27,747 nt of DNA from an uncultured Oscillospiraceae bacterium (GTDB lineage: Bacteria; Bacillota; Clostridia; Oscillospirales; Oscillospiraceae). How positions within the stretch are numbered: position 1 is the stretch's first letter; the number at the start of each line of letters is the position of its first letter. Shown one piece after another: positions 21,619 through 27,747 of this stretch. The position numbers and the translations under genes are program-made. The DNA lies in the NCBI GenBank assembly GCA_910579965.1, contig CAJTWF010000002.1, positions 89,625 to 117,371 of the forward strand, given 5' to 3'. The notes below the pieces were generated by a model. The model had not been told where the DNA came from and searched no databases. It saw only the letters and a program-made list of their open reading frames with translations.

Positions 21619-22455
21619 CTACCGGGACTGTGCCAGATACGTGAGCACCCCCTCCGCGATGCCCTGTGCCAGCTGGAGCTGATAGTCCGGCTGGCACAGC
21701 AGCTCCAGCTCCGCAGGGGTGGACATGTACCCGCACTCCACCAGGGCCGCCGGCACCTGGGCCGTGCGCAGCACCGCCAGATTGGGCCGGGGCTCGGTGC
21801 CCATGTCCTCCGCCCCGGCGGCGGCCATCATGGTCTGGCGCAGAACCTCCGCCAGAACCCAGCCCTCGCCCTGCCGGTCCGCGGCGGCGGTGTAGACGCC
21901 CCGGGCCTCCGGGTTGGTGAGGCTGGCGTTGCAGTGGACGCTCACAAACAGGTCCGCCCCGTAGGTGTTGGCCAGGCCGGACCGGCGGTAGAGGGAGACG
22001 TCCTGGTCATCCCTGCGGGTCATGAGCACCGTCAGCCCGGCCTCCTCCAGCAGACGGGCCGCCTGGGAGGCGATGGCCAGATTCAGATCCTTCTCCGCCA
22101 CGCCCCCGTACACCGCTCCGCTGGCGCTGCCGCCGTGGCCCGGGTCCAGCACCACCAGGGCGGAGAGGGGAGGCTTCGGCTCCTCCGGCGGCTCCTCCGG
22201 CACCGCCTCCGGGGCCTCCCGGCTGATGGAGGCGGTGCGGCTTGCGCTGTCCCAGGATACGTGGAACCCCAGGGCCTCGGCGAGGACCCGCAGGGGGACC
22301 ATGGTGACCCCCTCCTGGGTTATGTAAGCCTCCGGCATGTCCAGCGGCGCGCCGTCCAGGGTGATGGACACGGACCGGCTGTCCGCGCCGGCGGCCAGGA
22401 CGGTGAGGGTCAGGAGGGCACACAGAATCAGGAGCGGGGTGAGGAGGCGTTTCAT
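21619..22455 (-). CDS. Secreted N-acetylmuramoyl-L-alanine amidase with copper-amine-oxidase-N-like domain
   Basis: A 278-residue protein. It has a signal peptide at 1-~24 (MKRLLTPLLILCALLTLTVLAAGA), a stalk domain of the copper-amine-oxidase N-terminal type at ~27-80 (SITLDGAPLDM; TMVPLRVLAEALGFHVSWDSASRTASI), a Pro/Glu linker at ~81-98 and an Amidase_3 domain at ~99-276. Zinc and catalytic residues are His107 (LDPGHGG), Glu121 (AEKDLN), His174 (SVHCNA) and Glu240 (LVECGYMS). It cleaves the bond between MurNAc and the stem peptide in peptidoglycan, as in CwlD/AmiC-like enzymes. AAAGGA precedes the start. Confidence 0.93.
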   Translation of the reverse strand: MKRLLTPLLILCALLTLTVLAAGADSRSVSITLDGAPLDMPEAYITQEGVTMVPLRVLAEALGFHVSWDSASRTASISREAPEAVPEEPPEEPKPPLSALVVLDPGHGGSASGAVYGGVAEKDLNLAIASQAARLLEEAGLTVLMTRRDDQDVSLYRRSGLANTYGADLFVSVHCNASLTNPEARGVYTAAADRQGEGWVLAEVLRQTMMAAAGAEDMGTEPRPNLAVLRTAQVPAALVECGYMSTPAELELLCQPDYQLQLAQGIAEGVLTYLAQSR

Positions 22456-22489
22456 AGGCAGGTCCTTTCTTTGGGGCGTTTTTTATCCC

Positions 22490-22519
22490 ATTCTAACGGA
22501 TCTGTCCGGAGATGCGCAA
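22490..22519 (-). promoter_or_regulatory. Probable promoter of the amidase gene
   Basis: On the minus strand TTGCGC (22514-22519), an 18-nt spacer and TAGAAT (22490-22495), about 35 nt before the start codon. Confidence 0.45.
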
Positions 22520-22583
22520 GGAGTAATATCTGGAAGGCAGGGGAAATCCATTTTTACAGCGGCAGATGGAGCCTTTCGGGATT

Positions 22584-22616
22584 TGTGCAGGGGCGAGCGA
22601 TGCTCGCCCCTGCACA
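22584..22616. repeat. REP-like palindromic unit (singlet)
   Basis: Perfect 15-bp arms 22584-22598 and 22602-22616 (TGTGCAGGGGCGAGC and its complement) surround a 3-nt loop. It shares the GGGGCGAGC core with the doublet at 13410-13542. The rest of the 317-nt gap between the amidase and feoB holds only the divergent promoters and the feoB operator. Confidence 0.85.
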
Positions 22617-22683
22617 GACCGGTTCTTGCATATGAATTCCTGTGTTTCAAAAATTGATTTCCCTGAATATGCGTAGTTTCCCC

Positions 22684-22715
22684 TTGACAGGATACTGTAG
22701 TTAGTATATACTAAC
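22684..22715 (+). promoter_or_regulatory. feoB promoter with palindromic operator over the -10
   Basis: TTGACA (22684-22689), a 17-nt spacer, TATACT (22707-22712). A perfect 16-bp palindrome GTTAGTATATACTAAC at 22700-22715 covers the -10 and would block RNA polymerase when bound. TTAG-N6-CTAA resembles DtxR/IdeR-type iron-regulator half sites more than a Fur box. The regulator identity is inference. Confidence 0.75.
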
Positions 22716-22772
22716 AAAGATTAGCAGGACAAAAGCCGGCCCCATGGGCTGCGGAGAAAGGATCTGAGAGGA

Positions 22773-25247
22773 ATGAAGAGCCAATCGGAGGCAATGACAC
22801 TGGACCAGCTGGCCGTGGGCGGCAGCTGCGTCATTGAGAGAGTGGGCAACCAGCGGGGCGCGGTGAAGCGGCGGCTGATCGACATGGGGCTCACCCCGGG
22901 CACAACCGTGAAGCTGGTGAAGATGGCCCCCTTCGGGGACCCCATGGAGCTCCAGCTGCGGGGCTACGAGCTGAGCCTGCGCAGGGAAGACGCCGCCCAG
23001 ATCCAGGTCCGGGCTGCGGCCGTGGCCAATCCGGGCCGGGAGACCGTGTCCGAGAGCGCCTACCACCTGGGGGCCGCCTGCCACGGGGACTGCACCCGCT
23101 GCGCCATGAGGGGCGGCGCGGGCTGCTCCCACCCCGGGGACCTGGAGGCCATGCACCGGGCCCACCGCCACGAGCAGGAGCACCACCCCAGCACCTATGA
23201 CCCCCGCTCCCACGATCAGCGCCCCTGGACTGTGGCCCTGGTGGGCAACCCCAACTGCGGCAAGACCACCCTCTTCAACGCCCTCACCGGGTCCAACCAG
23301 TACGTGGGCAACTGGCCCGGCGTGACGGTGGAGAAGAAGGAGGGGGAGGCCCGGCTGGGGGAGCTGCGCTTCACGGTGGTGGACCTGCCGGGCATCTACT
23401 CCCTGTCCCCCTACTCCATGGAGGAGCTGGTGGCCCGGCGGTTCATCCTGGAGGAGCGGCCTGACGCGATCATCGACATCGTGGACGCCACCAACCTGGA
23501 GCGGAACCTCTACCTCACCATGCAGCTGCTGGAGCTGGAGCGGCCGGTGGTGCTGGCGGTGAACTTCATGGACGAGGTGGAGAAGAAGGGGGACCAGATC
23601 GACTGCGGCAAGCTCTCCGCCCAGCTGGGGGTGCCGGTGGTGCCCATCTCCGCCCGGGACGGGGTAAACATCGACAGGCTGGTCCAGGAGGCCCACCGGC
23701 AGATGCACACCGGCCTCACCCTGGAGCCCGACGATCTCTACGACGACTTCACCCACGCCATCCATCACCGCATCGGGGAGCTGATCCACGACAGGGCCTA
23801 CGCCAAGGGCATCCCCGCCCACTGGGCCGCCATCAAGCTGCTGGGGGGCGACGACGAGGTGGCCCGGGACCTGGAGCTGGATCGTGACACCCTGGACAAA
23901 ATCGACGCCATTGCCGGGGAGTACGAGGCCGCCAGCCCCCTGGGGGACCGGGAGACCCTGCTGGCCGACAGCCGGTACCGGTTCGTGGAGCGGGTGGTCC
24001 GCTCCGCGGTGCGGCGGCAGAGCCGGGAGGGGGTGCGGACCCTCACCGAGCGCATCGACGCCGTGGCCACCCACAAGTATCTGGCAATCCCCTTGTTTCT
24101 GGCTATGATGCTGCTGGTGTTCCTGGTGACCTTCAGCGGGCCGGGGAAGTGGCTCAGCGACGGCATGGCCTGGTTCATGGACGAGGTCCTCTGTCCCGGC
24201 GCGGCCGGCTGGCTGGCCGCCCTCCGCGCCCCGGCGTGGCTGAGTGGGCTCGTTGTGGACGGGCTCATCTCCGGCGTGGGGGGCGTGCTCACCTTCCTGC
24301 CCATGATCGCGCTGCTCTTCCTCTTCCTCTCCATGCTGGAGGACAGCGGGTACATGGCCCGGGCGGCCTTTGTCATGGACCGGACCCTGCGCCACTTCGG
24401 CCTCTCCGGCAAGGCGTTCATCCCCATGCTCATGGGCTTCGGCTGCACCGTGCCCGCCGTCATGGGCGCCCGGACCATGGAGAACGAGAAGGACCGGCGG
24501 ATGACCATCCTGCTGGTGCCCTTCATGTCCTGCGGCGCCCGGCTGCCCATCTACGGGCTGATGACCTCCGCCTTCTTCCCGGAGAGGGCCGGGCTGGTGG
24601 TGTTCTGTCTGTACCTGCTGGGGCCGGTGATGGCGATTGTTTCCGGTCTCATTCTCAAGCGGAGCGTCTTCCGGGGGGAGCCGGCCCCCTTCCTGCTGGA
24701 GCTGCCCCCCTACCGGATGCCCACCCTCCACAACATCTGGCTCCACGTATGGGAGCGGGTGCGGGACTTCCTCACCCGGGCGGGCACCGTCATCGCCTTC
24801 ATGAGCGTGGCCGTGTGGTTTTTGCAGAATTTTGGCTTCAGCCTCCAGATGGTGGAGAACACGGCGGACAGCGCGCTGGCCCAGATCGGCGGCCTGGTTG
24901 CGCCGGTGTTCGCCCCCATGGGCTTCGGCACGTGGCAGGCGGCGGTGGCCCTGCTGACCGGCCTCATCGCCAAGGAGGCCGTGGTCAGCTCCATGAGCCT
25001 CTTCTACGGCTTCTCTCTCACCGACTACGCGGCTGCGGGGGCCGCCATGAGCGCCACCTTCTCCCCGGCGGCGGCCCTGGCCTTCCTGGCCTTCTGCGCC
25101 CTGTACACCCCCTGCGTGGCGGCTATCGCCACCATCCGCCGGGAGATGAACAGCCGCAGCTGGACCGCCCTGGCCCTTATCTGGCAGCTGGGCGTGGCGT
25201 GGCTGGCCTCCTACGCCGTGTACCAGATAGCGGTTCTGGTTCTGTAG
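22773..25247 (+). CDS. feoB: Ferrous iron transporter FeoB with fused N-terminal FeoA domain
   Basis: An 824-residue protein. FeoA-like SH3 domain ~8-82 (VKRRLIDMGLTPGTTVKLVKMAPFGDPMEL); a Cys/His-rich linker ~97-140 with Cys103, Cys107, Cys110, Cys118 and a run of histidines at 128-138; a G domain from ~153 with GNPNCGKTT (G1, 158-166), GVTVEKK (G2), DLPG (G3) and NFMD (G4); a helical GDI-like domain; then two Gate/Nucleoside-recognition segments and about eight membrane helices (including FGCTVPAVMGARTM and LLTGLIAKEAVVSSM). It imports Fe2+ under anaerobic conditions. The start at 22773 has AAAGGA 10 nt upstream; ATG 22794 is an alternative. An iron-type operator lies over its promoter. Confidence 0.96.
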   Translation: MKSQSEAMTLDQLAVGGSCVIERVGNQRGAVKRRLIDMGLTPGTTVKLVKMAPFGDPMELQLRGYELSLRREDAAQIQVRAAAVANPGRETVSESAYHLGAACHGDCTRCAMRGGAGCSHPGDLEAMHRAHRHEQEHHPSTYDPRSHDQRPWTVALVGNPNCGKTTLFNALTGSNQYVGNWPGVTVEKKEGEARLGELRFTVVDLPGIYSLSPYSMEELVARRFILEERPDAIIDIVDATNLERNLYLTMQLLELERPVVLAVNFMDEVEKKGDQIDCGKLSAQLGVPVVPISARDGVNIDRLVQEAHRQMHTGLTLEPDDLYDDFTHAIHHRIGELIHDRAYAKGIPAHWAAIKLLGGDDEVARDLELDRDTLDKIDAIAGEYEAASPLGDRETLLADSRYRFVERVVRSAVRRQSREGVRTLTERIDAVATHKYLAIPLFLAMMLLVFLVTFSGPGKWLSDGMAWFMDEVLCPGAAGWLAALRAPAWLSGLVVDGLISGVGGVLTFLPMIALLFLFLSMLEDSGYMARAAFVMDRTLRHFGLSGKAFIPMLMGFGCTVPAVMGARTMENEKDRRMTILLVPFMSCGARLPIYGLMTSAFFPERAGLVVFCLYLLGPVMAIVSGLILKRSVFRGEPAPFLLELPPYRMPTLHNIWLHVWERVRDFLTRAGTVIAFMSVAVWFLQNFGFSLQMVENTADSALAQIGGLVAPVFAPMGFGTWQAAVALLTGLIAKEAVVSSMSLFYGFSLTDYAAAGAAMSATFSPAAALAFLAFCALYTPCVAAIATIRREMNSRSWTALALIWQLGVAWLASYAVYQIAVLVL

Positions 25248-25256
25248 CGTACATCA

Positions 25257-25290
25257 AAAACGAGCTTCCGAATCATCGGAAGCTCGTTTT
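25257..25290. terminator. Bidirectional terminator between feoB and the symporter gene
   Basis: A perfect 15-bp stem, 25257-25271 with 25276-25290 (AAAACGAGCTTCCGA and its complement), with a 4-nt loop and T-runs on both strands. It ends feoB from the left and the convergent symporter gene from the right. Confidence 0.9.
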
Positions 25291-25333
25291 ATTTGGAATG
25301 TTTCTGATGCGGCAGGGCTTGCCCCTGGCGGTC

Positions 25334-26632
25334 TCAGCCCCGCCGGGCCCGAAGGGCCTTGTCCAGCCAGTCCTTCCCGTCCACAAACCGGGAGACGATG
25401 AAGGACACCACGTAGTCGCCGGCGGCGTTAATCATGGTGGCGGGGGGGTCCACCAGATTGCCGATGGCAACCAGAATGGGATAGGCCAGCTCCATCTGGT
25501 TGGGGAAGAAGATGGAGCAGATGATATACTCGCCGATGTAGCCCCCGCCGGGGACGCCGCTCATGCCCACGGAGCTGAGCACCGCCACCAGCACCACCTT
25601 CACCAGCATCCCCACGCCCTCAAAGGGCACCCCGAACACCCCCAGCACAAAGGCGATCTTCAGTACGCAGGAGAAGCAGGACCCATCCATGTGCATGGTG
25701 GCACCCAGGGGCAGCACCATGTCGCTGACATCCCTGGATATGCCGGTGTCCGCCGCCTCCTCCATGTTGGCCGGGATGGTGGCCACGGAGGAGCAGGTGC
25801 CCAGGGACACAATGGCCGGCTTGGCGATGTGGCGGAGCATCACCCGGGGCCCCTGTCGGCCGCCGCCAAACCAGGCGAACAGGGGGAAGGCTGTGAACAC
25901 GTACACCAGGCACAGGGGGTAGTACACCAGCAGAGCCCGGCCGTAGTTGGCGGTGATCTGGGGACCGTAGGTGGCCACCAGATCGGCGAAGATGCCGAAG
26001 AAGGCCACAGGGGCGTAGTAGGTGACGATCTTGACCACCTTGAGCATCACCCCGGACAGGTCCTCCAGAAAGCGGCCCACAGGGGTGCTCCGGCCGCCGT
26101 TGAGGTTTACCCCAAAGCCGAAGAGCAGGGAGAAGACGATCAGCGGCAGCATGGCCCGGCGGCTGAGCAGGCTCACAAAGTCCTCGGCAGTGAAGAAGTT
26201 GACCACCATCTGGGCCATGGTGGCGTGCTCGCCCACCTCCCCGGCGGGGATCTCCGTCCAGGGGACCAGCACCGGCGGGAACAGGCGCATGAGCAGGTAC
26301 ATGATGACCGCCGCGATGGCCCCCGTGACCACGAAGGTGGCCACGGTGACGCCCATGATCTTCCCCGCCCGCTGGCGGCTCTCCATGTTGGCCACAGCGC
26401 TGGAGATGGAGGCGAACACCATGGGGACCACGATGCAGAACATCATATTGATGAACACCGTGCCCAGAGGCTTAAGGACCGTGGCTCCGGTGCCGGAGAT
26501 CACGCCCCCGTCTCCGTCCACGGCCGCGGGGAACAGCCAGCCCGCAATGCACCCCAGGACCATGGCCGCCAGCATCACAGCCAGAAAGGCGTAGTTTTTG
26601 GTGATGGATTTCTTGTTCAGCTCTTTACTCAC
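25334..26632 (-). CDS. Dicarboxylate/amino acid:cation symporter (DAACS family)
   Basis: A 432-residue membrane transporter. The start is GTG (26632 on the minus strand), with AGGAGG 8 nt upstream; no ATG is suitably placed. Family landmarks are the early helix FLAVMLAAMVLGCIAGWLF, FINMMFCIVVPMVFASI, the re-entrant hairpin HP1 (GTCSSVATIPANM, the SSxATxP motif), the helix-7 motif as MHMDGS in place of the usual NMDGT, and HP2 (SGVPGGGY). It uses Na+ or H+ to take up acidic or small neutral amino acids or C4-dicarboxylates; Asn-to-His in the helix-7 motif could affect cation coupling. It lies 49 nt after dapF and is probably co-transcribed. Confidence 0.92.
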   Translation of the reverse strand: MSKELNKKSITKNYAFLAVMLAAMVLGCIAGWLFPAAVDGDGGVISGTGATVLKPLGTVFINMMFCIVVPMVFASISSAVANMESRQRAGKIMGVTVATFVVTGAIAAVIMYLLMRLFPPVLVPWTEIPAGEVGEHATMAQMVVNFFTAEDFVSLLSRRAMLPLIVFSLLFGFGVNLNGGRSTPVGRFLEDLSGVMLKVVKIVTYYAPVAFFGIFADLVATYGPQITANYGRALLVYYPLCLVYVFTAFPLFAWFGGGRQGPRVMLRHIAKPAIVSLGTCSSVATIPANMEEAADTGISRDVSDMVLPLGATMHMDGSCFSCVLKIAFVLGVFGVPFEGVGMLVKVVLVAVLSSVGMSGVPGGGYIGEYIICSIFFPNQMELAYPILVAIGNLVDPPATMINAAGDYVVSFIVSRFVDGKDWLDKALRARRG

Positions 26633-26681
26633 TTTTCTTTCCTCCTCGTTTTGTCGGTATGGCCCGCAGGCCAGACACACA

Positions 26682-27509
26682 TTATATATGCAGATCCTCG
26701 TCCAGGACCTCCCCCTGGCACACCACGTTGGTGGGTCCGGTGAGCCAGATGGTCTCCTGGCCCTCAATGGTCACCCGCAGGGTCCCGCCGGGGACGGATA
26801 CCGCCACGTCCTTTCCGCTGACCTGCCCCAGCAGGGTCAGGGCCAGGACCACGGAGCCGGTGCCCGTGCCGCAGGCGTAGGTGAAGTCCTCCACACCCCG
26901 CTCGTAGGTCAGCTCCACGATCTGGTCCGGGGCCGTGATGTCGTAGAAGTTCACGTTGGCCCCCTTGGGGAAGGCGGGGTGGCTGCGGAGAGCCCGGCCC
27001 AGGTCCCGGAGACCGTCCATGGTCTTCCCGCTCAGGCCGGGGCAGGGGACCGCCGCGTGGGGCAGGCCGGGACTGCCCAGCTCCACATAGGCGCAGGGCC
27101 ACACCCTGCCCAGGGCCTCCACCGGTCGGTCCAGGTCAATGACTGTGGGATCGGTGAGGCGGATGCGGTAGCTGCGCCGGTCAATGCGCTGTCCGGTGAC
27201 AAGGCCGGAGGGGGTTTCCACGGTCTGCCGCTCCCCGGCCAGCCCTTTTTCATAGCCATAGCGGCAGATGCAGCGGGCGCCGTTGCCGCACATCTCCCCG
27301 GCGGAGCCGTCGGCGTTGTAGAAGAGCATCCGGTAGTCGCCGCCCTGCCGGGGCGCCTCCACCACCATCAGGCCGTCGGCCCCGATGGAGAGGCGGCGGT
27401 GGCAGAGTGTACGGGCAATGGCGGGGAATTGGTCCGGGTCCAGGCGTTCCTCTCTATTATCAAGGATGAGGAAGTCGTTGCCCGCGCCGTTCATCTTGGT
27501 AAATCGCAT
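26682..27509 (-). CDS. dapF: Diaminopimelate epimerase
   Basis: A 275-residue PLP-independent epimerase converting LL-DAP to meso-DAP for lysine and peptidoglycan. The two catalytic cysteines are Cys74 (GEMCGNGARC) and Cys213 (YACGTGTGSV). MRFTKMNGAGNDF is the typical N-terminus and fixes the start at 27509, with AAAGGAG 10 nt upstream; an ATG inside that site is out of frame. Length matches the family. Its neighbour is an amino-acid symporter rather than other lysine genes. Confidence 0.96.
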   Translation of the reverse strand: MRFTKMNGAGNDFLILDNREERLDPDQFPAIARTLCHRRLSIGADGLMVVEAPRQGGDYRMLFYNADGSAGEMCGNGARCICRYGYEKGLAGERQTVETPSGLVTGQRIDRRSYRIRLTDPTVIDLDRPVEALGRVWPCAYVELGSPGLPHAAVPCPGLSGKTMDGLRDLGRALRSHPAFPKGANVNFYDITAPDQIVELTYERGVEDFTYACGTGTGSVVLALTLLGQVSGKDVAVSVPGGTLRVTIEGQETIWLTGPTNVVCQGEVLDEDLHI

Positions 27510-27551
27510 GGGGAACCATCTCCTTTCGGCGGTTTCTCGTTTATATAATAT

Positions 27552-27579
27552 AGTATATAGGAAAAAGCAGCCATGTAAA
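27552..27579 (-). promoter_or_regulatory. Promoter of the dapF-symporter operon
   Basis: On the minus strand TTTACA (27574-27579), a 16-nt spacer and TATACT (27552-27557), inside an AT-rich stretch about 40 nt before the dapF start. Confidence 0.65.
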
Positions 27580-27649
27580 TCCGGAATCATGCGGAAAACC
27601 ATGCAGATTGTGTTCCTGTACCCGGGCGGAAAAGGCGAATGCTGACGAA

Positions 27650-27712
27650 ATCCAAAAAAACTTGAAAAAAGAGGAAAAAGTAGTTGACAAATGGGGGATG
27701 ATCTGGTATATT
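27650..27712 (+). promoter_or_regulatory. Very strong promoter at the right edge, stable-RNA type
   Basis: TTGACA (27684-27689), a 17-nt spacer, TATATT (27707-27712), preceded by A-tracts at 27650-27680 that look like an UP element. The transcript would begin near 27719 (AAGCAAGCTGTC...) and runs off the window after about 29 nt, with no ribosome binding site or start codon yet. This style is typical of clostridial rRNA or tRNA operons; the gene itself is not visible. Confidence 0.7.
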
Positions 27713-27747
27713 AAGCAAGCTGTCAGCGACGACGGCGCGATAGACGG

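Noticed and set aside
22493..22717. 74-codon minus-strand frame through the REP-like hairpin
   Set aside because: It is mostly translated repeat and promoter DNA, has no ribosome binding site and reads across the feoB operator.
24149..26743. 864-codon plus-strand frame spanning the end of feoB and the region opposite the symporter gene
   Set aside because: It runs out of frame through feoB, crosses the bidirectional terminator and is antisense to the symporter; the composition is low-complexity.

Overview
The window is GC-rich chromosomal DNA, most likely from an anaerobic, endospore-forming Firmicute of the Oscillospiraceae/Ruminococcaceae type (Flavonifractor, Lawsonibacter or Oscillibacter relatives). 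This assignment is an inference. It rests on the FAD/Fe-S type dihydroorotate dehydrogenase (PyrK + PyrDB), an aspartate transcarbamoylase with a PyrI subunit, a SpoIIQ-like M23 protein, a FeoA-FeoB fusion, strong purine-rich ribosome binding sites and textbook TTGACA/TATAAT promoters. No plasmid, phage or insertion-sequence gene is visible.

Left part (1-7150), surface and envelope. The 3' end of a collagen-like (Gly-X-Y) protein is followed by a GT2 glycosyltransferase with a TPR-like C-terminus. That pairing recalls glycosylated spore-surface collagens. Next come a small VTC-domain protein, a compact operon of an ATP-grasp enzyme, a PHP phosphoesterase and a NodB-type deacetylase with a C-terminal SLH region, and then a lipoprotein with a divergent NodB domain.

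Middle part (7233-15640), nucleotides. Cytidine deaminase and an isolated cobalt-precorrin-8 methylmutase (cbiC) precede a consensus promoter and pyrC-pyrK-pyrD-pyrF. A small island then intervenes: a HAD phosphatase, a DUF6809-like small protein divergent from an XRE regulator, and a REP-like inverted doublet. After it the pathway resumes with pyrE-pyrB-pyrI. Together these seven genes encode the enzymes from carbamoyl phosphate to UMP, apart from carbamoyl-phosphate synthase.

Right part (15817-27747). A SpoIIQ-like membrane M23 protein is followed by a threonine-to-glycine operon (tdh, a GNAT gene, kbl), then rpe-recR behind a roughly 240-nt highly folded leader. An amidase and a free-standing FeoA lie on the minus strand. 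A FeoA-FeoB fusion lies on the plus strand with a palindromic operator over its -10 box. A convergent dapF-symporter pair follows. The window ends at a very strong promoter of the stable-RNA type, with the transcript cut off.

Non-coding repeats are the most distinctive part. A composite family of AT-rich nested hairpins occurs three times, each after a gene end (pyrF, pyrI, recR). A second, GC-rich family of REP-like hairpins occurs as an inverted doublet upstream of pyrE and as a singlet upstream of feoB. I see no tRNA, complete rRNA gene, CRISPR array or transposase.
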